Assembly (NCBI RefSeq): GCF_009742705.1 | Contig: NZ_WPCU01000007.1 | Location: forward strand, 113,999 to 177,998 | DNA length: 64,000 bases | Origin: Auraticoccus cholistanensis | Lineage (GTDB): Bacteria > Actinomycetota > Actinomycetes > Propionibacteriales > Propionibacteriaceae | Reading direction: 5' to 3' | Shown: positions 43,769 to 51,105 of the stretch, one piece after another | Numbering within the stretch: position 1 is the stretch's first letter | How the letters are laid out: each line of letters starts with the position of its first letter | Translations under genes and position numbers: made by a program | The notes under the pieces: model-generated | Told to the model about the DNA's origin: nothing | The model's database searches: none | Seen by the model: only the letters and a program-made list of their open reading frames with translations

Positions 43769-44926
43769 GTGACCAAGATCACACCGATGTACCGGCCGGA
43801 CGAGGAACACGAGGCCCTCCGTGCCGCCGTCCGGGAGGTGTGCCGGGACGTGGTCGCACCGCACGCCGCCGAGGCCGACGAGCGCGCGGAGTTCCCGCAG
43901 GCCTCCTACGACGCGCTGCGGGCCGCGGACCTGCACGCCCCGCACCTGCCGGAGCGCTACGGCGGGGTGGGCGCGGACGCGCTGGCGACCTGCATCGTGG
44001 TCGAGGAGATCGCCCGGGCCTGCGCCTCCACCGCGCTGGTGCCGAGCGTGAACAAGCTGGGGACGATGCCGCTGCTGCTGGCCGGCTCGGAGGAGCTGCG
44101 CCAGGAGTTCCTGCCCCCGGTGGCCGCGGGGGAGGCGATGTTCTCCTTCGCCCTCTCCGAGCCCGACGCCGGCTCCGACGTGGCCTCGATCCGCACCCGG
44201 GCGGTGCCGGAGGGCGACGGCTACCGCATCGACGGCGTCAAGCGCTGGATCACCAACGCCGGCATCTCCCGCTTCTACACGCTGTTCGCCGTCACCGAGC
44301 CCGGTGCGGGCAGCCGCGGCATCAGCGCCTTCGTCGTCAGGGCCGACGACCCCGGCGTCGGGTTCGGACCGCCGGAGAAGAAGCTCGGCATCCGGGCGTC
44401 CCCCACCTGCGAGGTGCACCTGGAAGACGTGCTGGTGCCGGCGTCGCGGATGGTCGGCGACCCCGGCAGCGGGTTCGCCACCGCGATGCGGACGCTGGAG
44501 CACAGCCGCATCACCATCGCCGCCCAGGCGCTGGGGATCGCCCAGGGAGCCCTCGACCACGCCCTGGCCTACGTGCAGGAGCGCAGCCAGTTCGGCCGCA
44601 AGCTCGCCGAGTTCCAGGGGCTGCAGTTCATGCTGGCCGACATGGGCATGAAGATCGAGGCGGCCCGGCAGCTGACCTACGCGGCCGCGGCGAAGTCCGA
44701 GCGGGGCGACGCCGACCTGCCCTTCTTCGGGGCGGCCGCGAAGTGCTTCGCCTCCGACGTGGCCATGGAGGTCACCACGGACGCCGTCCAGCTGCTCGGC
44801 GGCTACGGCTACACCCGCGACTTCCCGGTGGAGCGGATGATGCGCGACGCCAAGATCACCCAGATCTACGAGGGCACGAACCAGATCCAGCGGGTGGTGA
44901 TGGCGCGCCAGCTGCTCAGCCGCTGA
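43769..44926 (+). CDS. Acyl-CoA dehydrogenase
   Basis: A 385-residue FAD enzyme of short/branched-chain beta-oxidation type. Motifs: FALSEPDAGSDVASIRTRA, KRWITNAG, GLGIRASPTCEVHLEDV-like KLGIRASPTCEVHLEDV, QALGIAQGALDHALAYVQER, FGRKLAEFQGLQFMLADM and catalytic Glu368 in IYEGTNQIQ. TACGGT lies 6 nt before the GTG start. It is monocistronic; the chain-length preference cannot be read (butyryl or isobutyryl-CoA type most similar). Confidence 0.94.
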   Translation: MTKITPMYRPDEEHEALRAAVREVCRDVVAPHAAEADERAEFPQASYDALRAADLHAPHLPERYGGVGADALATCIVVEEIARACASTALVPSVNKLGTMPLLLAGSEELRQEFLPPVAAGEAMFSFALSEPDAGSDVASIRTRAVPEGDGYRIDGVKRWITNAGISRFYTLFAVTEPGAGSRGISAFVVRADDPGVGFGPPEKKLGIRASPTCEVHLEDVLVPASRMVGDPGSGFATAMRTLEHSRITIAAQALGIAQGALDHALAYVQERSQFGRKLAEFQGLQFMLADMGMKIEAARQLTYAAAAKSERGDADLPFFGAAAKCFASDVAMEVTTDAVQLLGGYGYTRDFPVERMMRDAKITQIYEGTNQIQRVVMARQLLSR

Positions 44927-45024
44927 CCGCGGCCGCGACTGCCCGGGCCCGCACCCACCCGGAAGCAGCTCGCGGGCGGTGACCCTAGGGTGGTCCGAGC
45001 TGAGCCGCTCCCCGGAGGTCCTCG

Positions 45025-45516
45025 ATGATGTTGCCCCGCCGCAGCGCCGCCCGCGCGGTGCTCGCGATCGGGCTCGCGCTCCTCGGTACCGCCGGGTGCG
45101 CCGGGCCCTTCCCCGCCGACTCCGAGGACACCCTCGCCCGCGCCAGCGGGGGTACGCTGCGGGTCGGCGTCTCGGAGAACCCGCCGTGGACGGAGGTCGG
45201 CGACGACGGCTCGGTGAGCGGCGTCGAGGCCGAGCTGGTGACCCGCTACGCCGCCGAGATCGGCTCGCGGGTGGAGTGGACGCCGGGCGCCGAGAGCGTG
45301 CTGGCCCAGGAGGTGGCGGCCGGCCGGCTCGACATGCTGGTGGGTGGGCTGACCAGCCGGTCGCCGTGGAGCAGCGAGGTGGCGCTGACCCGGCCGTGGG
45401 GGACCGCCACCGGCCCGGACGGCCAGCAGCAGGAGCTGGTGATGGGCGTCCGGCTGGGGGAGAACGCGCTGCTGGTCTCGCTGGAGACCTTCCTGGCCGA
45501 GCAGGAGCGAGGATGA
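45025..45516 (+). CDS. Half-size solute-binding lipoprotein (SBP_bac_3 lobe 1)
   Basis: A 163-residue predicted lipoprotein: ARAVLAIGLALLGTAGC with lipidated Cys25. The mature part GGTLRVGVSENPPWTEV, then GSVSGVEAELVTRYAAEIG and GRLDMLVGGLTSRSPW, follows lobe 1 of polar-amino-acid binding proteins, but the protein ends where lobe 2 should begin and closes with AEQERG. Full-length members are about 250 residues. GGAGGTCC precedes the double ATG. Its stop overlaps a cation-diffusion-facilitator start (ATGA), suggesting a joint role. There is no sign of a frameshift; the downstream frame is the CDF gene. Confidence 0.75.
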   Translation: MMLPRRSAARAVLAIGLALLGTAGCAGPFPADSEDTLARASGGTLRVGVSENPPWTEVGDDGSVSGVEAELVTRYAAEIGSRVEWTPGAESVLAQEVAAGRLDMLVGGLTSRSPWSSEVALTRPWGTATGPDGQQQELVMGVRLGENALLVSLETFLAEQERG

Positions 45517-46508
45517 GCCCCCGCGACAGCTCCCGCGAGACCGCCGAGGACACCCGTCGTCCCGTGCTGCCGCCGGAGCAGCAGGACGCGCTGCGGCGGG
45601 CCGTGCGGCTGGAGTGGACCACCCTGGCGGTGATGGCGGTCACCGTGGCCGTGGTCGGGCTGACCACAGGCCAGTCCCAGGCGATGAAGGCGGCCTGGAT
45701 CGAGGACTGCCTGTCGCTGCTGCCCCCGATCGCCTTCCTGGTGGCCTCCCGGCGGATCCGCCGGCCCTCGGACCGCGACCACCCCTACGGCCACCACCGC
45801 TCGATCGGCGTCGCCCACCTGGTCGCGGCCGTCGCCCTGCTGGTGATGGGAACCTTCCTGGTGGTGGACTCCGCGACGGGTCTGCTCACCGCCGAGAAGC
45901 CGCCGATCGGCATCATGGTCCTCTTCGGTCAGCCGCTGTGGTCGGGCTGGGTGATGATCGCGGTGATGGCCGCCTCCGGGGTCGCACCGGTCGTGCTGGG
46001 CCGCAAGAAGATCGCCCTGGCCCGCACGCTGCACGACAAGGTGCTCTACGCCGACGCCGACATGAACAAGGCCGACTGGTCCACCGCGGTGGCCACCATC
46101 GTGGGGCTGGTGGGGATCGGCCTCGGGCTGTGGTGGCTCGACGCGGTGGCGGCCCTGGTGGTGGCGGCCTCGATCATCAGCGACGGCGTCAAGAACCTCC
46201 GCGCCGCCGTCCGCGGGCTCACCGACGCCCGGGCCCGCAGCTACGACGAGAAGGAGCCCCACCCGCTGACCGGCCAGGTCGAGGAGCACGCCCTGGGGGT
46301 GCGCTGGGTGGCCGACGCGGCGGCCCGGGTGCGCGACGAGGGCCACGTCTTCCACGTCGAGCTGTTCGTCGTGCCCCGCCCCGGGCAGGACCCGCCGGCG
46401 GTCGAGCTGGCGGGCCTGCGGGACTCGGTGCGCGAGCTGGACTGGAAGCTGCACGACGTCGTGGTCGCCCTGGTGCCGGAGGTCCCGGGGTTCCAGGCGC
46501 CGCGCTGA
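45513..46508 (+). CDS. Cation diffusion facilitator family transporter
   Basis: A 331-residue divalent-cation/proton antiporter with about five or six helices. The metal site region WIEDCLSLLPPIAFLVAS and YGHHRSIGVAHL, and the second site YADADMNKADW, follow CDF usage. The C-terminal cytoplasmic domain (about 235-331) has GHVFHVELFVVP. Metal could be Zn, Fe, Co or Mn. It is coupled to the short binding-type lipoprotein upstream. Confidence 0.9.
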   Translation: MSPRDSSRETAEDTRRPVLPPEQQDALRRAVRLEWTTLAVMAVTVAVVGLTTGQSQAMKAAWIEDCLSLLPPIAFLVASRRIRRPSDRDHPYGHHRSIGVAHLVAAVALLVMGTFLVVDSATGLLTAEKPPIGIMVLFGQPLWSGWVMIAVMAASGVAPVVLGRKKIALARTLHDKVLYADADMNKADWSTAVATIVGLVGIGLGLWWLDAVAALVVAASIISDGVKNLRAAVRGLTDARARSYDEKEPHPLTGQVEEHALGVRWVADAAARVRDEGHVFHVELFVVPRPGQDPPAVELAGLRDSVRELDWKLHDVVVALVPEVPGFQAPR

Positions 46509-46516
46509 GCGGCGCC
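46496..46516. terminator. Hairpin terminator at the CDF/DUF488 convergent junction
   Basis: A perfect 8-bp GC stem GGCGCCGC/GCGGCGCC with a 5-nt loop containing the CDF stop codon; the facing DUF488 stop is 3 nt beyond. No T-tract. Probably terminates both genes. Confidence 0.55.
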
Positions 46517-46518
46517 GG

Positions 46519-47046
46519 TCAGGACGCCGGTGCGGCACCGTCCCACACCACCCCGGCACCGGTGAGGCGCGCACCCTCGGCGACCCGGTGCCCGCCCAGC
46601 CGGCCGTCGTGCATCAGGTGGCGCACCTCGACGCCGTGGGCCAGCACCGCGACGTCGCCGATCAGGCGCCGGTGGCAGCGCCACCAGACCGACTCGCTGC
46701 ACATCACCGCCGTGGTCTGCTGCTGCCCGCCGGTCAGCAGCTCCGCCATCGCCGCGCCGAACTCCGGCGTGCGGGTCCAGGCGGCGTAGGCCTGGAACTG
46801 GGTCACCTGCCACCAGGTGTCGACGGGCTCGCCGTCGACACGGCGCCGCCCGCCGAGGCGCTCCTCCCACCGGTAGGCGACCCCGTGCCGGGGCAGGAGC
46901 TCCTGCAGCGACTCCCGCGACACCTCCGGCTGGCGACGGCTGCCCGGGTAGCGGCGGACGTCGACCAGCTGCTGCACGCCCGCACCGACCAGCAGCTCGG
47001 CCAGCCCGCTGCCGTCCAGCCGGCCGTGCCCCACCGTCAGCAGCAT
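46519..47046 (-). CDS. DUF488 domain protein
   Basis: A 175-residue member of a widespread uncharacterised family. It has LTVGHGRLDGSGLAELL at the start, VDVRRYPGSRRQPEVS, the Gly-rich YRWEERLGGRR and the C-terminal MCSESVWWRCHRRLIGD with the conserved Cys-Glu and Cys-His pairs. Function is unknown; nucleic-acid or redox roles have been suggested by the Cys/His signature. The ATG at 47046 lies 40 bp from palindromic element D. Confidence 0.88.
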   Translation of the reverse strand: MLLTVGHGRLDGSGLAELLVGAGVQQLVDVRRYPGSRRQPEVSRESLQELLPRHGVAYRWEERLGGRRRVDGEPVDTWWQVTQFQAYAAWTRTPEFGAAMAELLTGGQQQTTAVMCSESVWWRCHRRLIGDVAVLAHGVEVRHLMHDGRLGGHRVAEGARLTGAGVVWDGAAPAS

Positions 47047-47085
47047 GGTCCCTGTCTACCCGAGCCGGTGTGGCCGCGTTCCCCC

Positions 47086-47155
47086 GACGGAAGTGACACC
47101 AGATCCGCCGACGTGCCCATATAGGCGTGCCGTCGGATCTGGTGTCACTTACGTC
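47086..47155. repeat. Palindromic element D (70 nt)
   Basis: Arms 47086-47117 and 47124-47155 match 27 of 32 (perfect over AAGTGACACCAGATCCG) around loop CATATA. It lies in a 306-nt divergent region between DUF488 and the LuxR-type regulator, so it cannot terminate either gene. It is likely a dispersed REP-like element or a protein-binding palindrome. The remainder of this region holds only the promoter at 47277-47306. Confidence 0.7.
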
Positions 47156-47276
47156 TACGTCGCGCCGGGGCGGGTGATTCCGGCACCCCTGGGCGGCCAC
47201 CCGGAGCGTGGAACGCTCGGGGTGGGCTGCATGCCGCCCACCGGTGCCTCGCCGCCGGCCCTGACCCCTGGGGGTC

Positions 47277-47306
47277 TTGCCCGGTTACGCGCACCCGCCG
47301 GACAAT
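47277..47306 (+). promoter_or_regulatory. Promoter of the LuxR-type regulator gene
   Basis: TTGCCC (47277-47282), 18-nt spacer, GACAAT (47301-47306), 47 nt before the ATG; GGGGGAGGG serves as the ribosome site. The same -35 and spacing are used at the GH51 promoter. Confidence 0.5.
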
Positions 47307-47352
47307 GCTGCTGGGCGCCCACGCACCCCGGGCGCCCAGGCGGGGGAGGGCC

Positions 47353-47988
47353 ATGGTCGATGCCGTGCTGGTCGCGCCCGTCCGCGCCTGCCGCGAGGCG
47401 CTCGCGGGCGCGCTCGCCGTCGCGGACGTGGCGGTGACGGCCCACGTCGCCAGCTCTGAGCAGGCGCTGGCCGAGTGCGCGCTGCGCCCACCCGACGTCG
47501 TGCTGCTGGACTTCGCCACCGACCAGCCCGACCGGCTCGTCCGGGCGGTCACCCGGGTGGCTCCCCGCACCCGGTGGCTGGGTATCGGGGTCGGGCTGTC
47601 CGCCGAGCACGCCCGCCAGGTGCTGCTCTGCGCCGAGGCCGGCATGACCGGCTTCGTCGACGCCGACCAGTCCCTGGCCGACCTCGTCCACGGCCTGGGG
47701 GTGGTGATGGCCGGGGAGGTGTGCTGCAGCTCGCGTACCGGGCTGCTGCTGGTGCACGGGCTGCAGCAGCGGCCCCGGCGCGGTGCGACGACGCTCCCCG
47801 CGGGCTGCCGGCTGACCCCCAAGGAGCAGGTGATCGCCGAGCTGATGGCCGCGGGGCTGACCAACCGCCAGATCGCGGCCCGGCTGGTCATCGGCGAGGC
47901 CACGGTGAAGACCCACGTCCACTCGGTGCTGGCCAAGCTGGGGCTGCGGCACCGGGCCGAGCTGGTGGCCCAGACGTCCACCGGTTGA
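47353..47988 (+). CDS. LuxR-type regulator with a degenerate receiver domain
   Basis: A 211-residue protein of NarL/FixJ layout. The receiver-like part (about 1-125) keeps Asp in DVVLLDFAT but lacks the usual acidic pair after strand 1 (VLVAPVRAC) and the switch Lys (AGMTGFVDAD), so classical phosphorylation is doubtful. The C-terminal LuxR helix-turn-helix is complete: LTPKEQVIAELMAAGLTNRQ and ATVKTHVHSVLAKLGLRHRA. No histidine kinase is nearby. It lies 122 nt upstream of the caspase operon in the same direction, so it may regulate it. Confidence 0.88.
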   Translation: MVDAVLVAPVRACREALAGALAVADVAVTAHVASSEQALAECALRPPDVVLLDFATDQPDRLVRAVTRVAPRTRWLGIGVGLSAEHARQVLLCAEAGMTGFVDADQSLADLVHGLGVVMAGEVCCSSRTGLLLVHGLQQRPRRGATTLPAGCRLTPKEQVIAELMAAGLTNRQIAARLVIGEATVKTHVHSVLAKLGLRHRAELVAQTSTG

Positions 47989-48110
47989 GGGGGGTGTAGG
48001 ACCGACCTCCACCTCCGGGTTCCTCCTCTGCTCCACCTGCCGCGGGGGATCCGGTGCCGACGACGCCCGCGCGAGGCTGCCAACTACCACGCGCGAGCAG
48101 GAGGCACCCC

Positions 48111-49697
48111 ATGGACGTGAAAGACCTGATGGGCAAGGTGGTCGACGCCCTCTACGACGGGCTCACCGGCGGCAGCGCCGAGCTGCCGCTGCCCGACAAC
48201 GTGATGATCAACTGGATCCAGCCCGGCATCCCCTTCGACGAGAGCGCCTTCGACTTCGCCATCGCCGGCCCCTTCTCGGGCCCGACGCCGCTGACGCTGG
48301 CCTACTTCAAGGAGCTGGTGGAGACCCTGATGGGCCCGCCGCCGCAGGAGGGCGCCCCCGGTGGCCTCAGCCGCGAGGACGCCGTCGCGCAGGCGAAGCT
48401 GATGTACCAGCAGCACCTGCTCGGCACCTGGGAGCAGTGGTCGCGGCTGGTGGACTTCATCCCGCTGCCCACCCCGAGCGCCGGCGACTCACGGTGGCGG
48501 GCCTCCGGCGGGCAGGGCAAGTACAAGCACGTCTCGGTGGTCTACGGCCAGTCCGGGCACCGCCTCAGCGAGCTCTACGAGGACACCCTGCGTCGCTGCG
48601 AGGTCGCCGACGAGCAGCTGACCGACGCGCAGAAGGCGATCGTGGAGCGGATGCGCGCCCTGCTGATGGAGACGGTGGAGGTGGAGGACTTCCTCACCGG
48701 TGAGAAGACGCAGGAGTCGCGCGACAGCAAGGTGATGACGGCCTACAAGGCCAAGCGCAACGCCTACGACAACGCGGTCACCGACTACGCCTCCCGGCTC
48801 GCCCGCGCCAACGGCGGCACCGCCCAGGACCTCATCGAGTGGCAGCGCTCCGGCGGCATCTTCCGCCGCCGGGCCACCGAGGCCCTGCGGGACTGGGAGA
48901 CCAGCGGCTACAAGCTCGACGTCGAGCGCGCCCAGGCCACCTTGAACCACATCCTCGGCTCCTCGATGGTCGCCTGGAAGACGCGGCTGCTGGAGAGCAT
49001 CGACGACATCAACAACAACACCACCGGCCAGTTCGGCTACCCGTTCTTCCCCGCCACGGTGCTGCCCGGCTCCTTCGCCCGCTCCGACGGCTGGTCGGAG
49101 TACGACGAGCGCCACATCTCCCGCCGCACCAGCTCGTCCTCCAGCAGCCGCTCCGGCTCCGGCGGGGTCGCGTTCAGCCTGGGCCTGTTCACCATCGGCG
49201 GCGGCGGGGGCCACAGCGTGCAGGAGCACCAGTGCCAGGTGGAGGCCGACGACTTCGGCATGCACTTCGAGTACACCACCGTCGAGATCTCCCGCCCGGC
49301 GTTCAACCCCGGCTTCTTCGCCTCGCGGGGCTGGCGACCCACCACCGAGTTCGTGGCCGACCACGGACCCGTCCACTCCGACGGCCAGAAGCCGCCCAAG
49401 GGGGCGATGATCGGCTACGCGACCAAGGCGCTCTTCGTCCGCGACCTCACCATCTACTCCTCGGCCTTCGCCAGCTTCATGCGCTCGGTGCAGTCCCAGA
49501 CCGAGGGCGGCGGGATGATCGGCATCGGTCCGTTCTGCATCGGCGGCAAGTACCAGCAGGCCAACCGTCAGGACGAGTCGAACCTCCAGATCGACACCAG
49601 CTCCATCACCGTCCGCGGCATGCAGCTGGTCGGGTTCATGTCCGCCCTGATCGACAAGGCCGCCGACCCCAACCCCGACGTCGAGACCTGGATCTGA
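48111..49697 (+). CDS. Unrecognised protein A of the caspase operon
   Basis: A 528-residue soluble protein with no signal peptide. Residues ~1-120 contain NWIQPGIPFDESAFDFA and GPFSGPTPLTLAYFKEL; ~150-310 is mostly long, charged helices (LTDAQKAIVERMRALLMETV, SKVMTAYKAKRNAYDNAV). A Ser-rich, Gly-rich stretch (about 345-375, GGVAFSLGLFTIGGGGGHS) precedes a module at ~384-450 (VEISRPAFNPGFF, GWRPTTEF, GYATKALFVRDLTIYS) that resembles a segment of protein B. GCAGGAGGCACC precedes the ATG. No function is known; a helical bundle plus Gly-rich hairpin could suit a membrane-active effector (speculative). Confidence 0.8.
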   Translation: MDVKDLMGKVVDALYDGLTGGSAELPLPDNVMINWIQPGIPFDESAFDFAIAGPFSGPTPLTLAYFKELVETLMGPPPQEGAPGGLSREDAVAQAKLMYQQHLLGTWEQWSRLVDFIPLPTPSAGDSRWRASGGQGKYKHVSVVYGQSGHRLSELYEDTLRRCEVADEQLTDAQKAIVERMRALLMETVEVEDFLTGEKTQESRDSKVMTAYKAKRNAYDNAVTDYASRLARANGGTAQDLIEWQRSGGIFRRRATEALRDWETSGYKLDVERAQATLNHILGSSMVAWKTRLLESIDDINNNTTGQFGYPFFPATVLPGSFARSDGWSEYDERHISRRTSSSSSSRSGSGGVAFSLGLFTIGGGGGHSVQEHQCQVEADDFGMHFEYTTVEISRPAFNPGFFASRGWRPTTEFVADHGPVHSDGQKPPKGAMIGYATKALFVRDLTIYSSAFASFMRSVQSQTEGGGMIGIGPFCIGGKYQQANRQDESNLQIDTSSITVRGMQLVGFMSALIDKAADPNPDVETWI

Positions 49698-49706
49698 GGG
49701 GTCACC

Positions 49707-51086
49707 ATGCAGAGCGGCCTGCACGTGGCGCTGGCGGCCTGGGTGCACTCCCAGGCCGGCAGCCCGGGGTTCCTGGCCTGCCCCGAGCTGCCCGTGCCGC
49801 TGCAGCTGGTCGACTTCGCCGCCCCCACCTCCATGGACGACCTCAACCGCGCGTGGGAGTTCGCCGAGCTCACCAACGGCGAGCTGCGGCTCGGCTCCCC
49901 GGCCCGGACGGCCGGTCCGGAGGGGCCGCTGTGGACCCGGCACCGCCGGCTGCTGGAGCGGATGGAGTTCGCCACCCGCAGCTGGTCCGACTCCGAGGAC
50001 GCCGAGTTCGCCGCCGCCCGGGCGGTGCTGTTCACCGACGGCCAGGGCGGGTTCCCCGTGCCCTCACCCACCTTCACCCGCTACCAGGAGTACCGCGGGC
50101 TGCACACGACGCTGCTCGAGCAGGGGGCCGGCCCGGAGGAGCTGACGGCGCTGCTGGCGGAGTGGGTGGTCTCGGGGCACAAGGCCGCCGTGGAGTCCGC
50201 GCTGGCCACCGTGCTGCGGCTGGGGCTGCGCTCGAGCCGGCCGGTCGCCGAGCGCGAGCGCGCCGCCCTGCACGAGGACCTGCTGCCCACCACCGCCGAC
50301 CACCGCTGGGCCCCCACCGGCTTCACCCCGCTGTCCGCGGTCGACCGGAGCACCTGGCTGGAGGGCCGGGCCAGCCTGGAGGAGCTGGACCGGGCGCTGC
50401 CGCCCGAGACCCCGCGGGAGGTCTGGGAGAGCTGGCGGGCCAACCGGGTCGGCGAGGTCCGGCTGCGCTTCGTCGCCCTCTCGTTGCACCGCTCGTGGTT
50501 CAGCGTGGAGCAGTACGCGGCCCAGGACTGGCGGCTGCCCGACCAGACGCTGGCCTCCGCCGGGGACGGGCGCACCGGCCCGGTCCCGGCCTACGCCACC
50601 ACCGCCTACCTGGTCGAGGTCGTCGACCTGGCGGTGGCGCCCCGGGTCGAGGAGCCGGCCCCGGCGCCGGACCCCGTCCGGCCCCGCGGTCCCGCCTGGC
50701 CCGGTCGGGTGGTGCTCCCGGTGGGCCGGCTCGAACCGGTCGTGCTGAGACCCGCGGCGCTCGGCACCGGAGCCCGGCCCGGGACCGTGGCGCTGCGTCC
50801 CGCCGCCGCCACCAGCGCCGTCACCGTGCCGCACCGGCTGCCGCAGCTGGAGCAGGTCGAGGCCGGCCGGCGCGCGGTGCTGCTCGGCCACATCCAGCTG
50901 CTCGACCCGGCCGCCCAGCGGCGCCGGCTCTGGGTCACCGACGTCCTGCTCGGCGCCGCCGGCACCCCGCCGCCGGACCCACCGCCCGCCCCTCCACCGT
51001 CCTCGGGCGCCTTCCTGGTCGGCCTCGGCTGCACCGTGGTGCCCCTCTCGCCCAACCCCAGTCCCACCTACACCTGGGCGCCGTGA
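49707..51086 (+). CDS. Unrecognised protein B of the caspase operon
   Basis: A 459-residue soluble protein starting 9 nt after protein A. Residues ~1-240 are helical with SMDDLNRAWEFAELTNGELRL and EELTALLAEWVVSGHKAAVE split as such. Residues ~250-311 (LRFVALSLHRSWFSVEQYAA, QDWRLPDQTL, AYATTAYLVEVVDLAV) parallel the module of protein A at R, F, WR, YAT and DL positions. The C-terminal third is Pro/Ala/Arg-rich low complexity, ending PSPTYTWAP. No known domain. It probably works with A and the downstream protease. Confidence 0.78.
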   Translation: MQSGLHVALAAWVHSQAGSPGFLACPELPVPLQLVDFAAPTSMDDLNRAWEFAELTNGELRLGSPARTAGPEGPLWTRHRRLLERMEFATRSWSDSEDAEFAAARAVLFTDGQGGFPVPSPTFTRYQEYRGLHTTLLEQGAGPEELTALLAEWVVSGHKAAVESALATVLRLGLRSSRPVAERERAALHEDLLPTTADHRWAPTGFTPLSAVDRSTWLEGRASLEELDRALPPETPREVWESWRANRVGEVRLRFVALSLHRSWFSVEQYAAQDWRLPDQTLASAGDGRTGPVPAYATTAYLVEVVDLAVAPRVEEPAPAPDPVRPRGPAWPGRVVLPVGRLEPVVLRPAALGTGARPGTVALRPAAATSAVTVPHRLPQLEQVEAGRRAVLLGHIQLLDPAAQRRRLWVTDVLLGAAGTPPPDPPPAPPPSSGAFLVGLGCTVVPLSPNPSPTYTWAP

Positions 51087-51105
51087 CGCGCCGGAAGGAG
51101 TCCCG

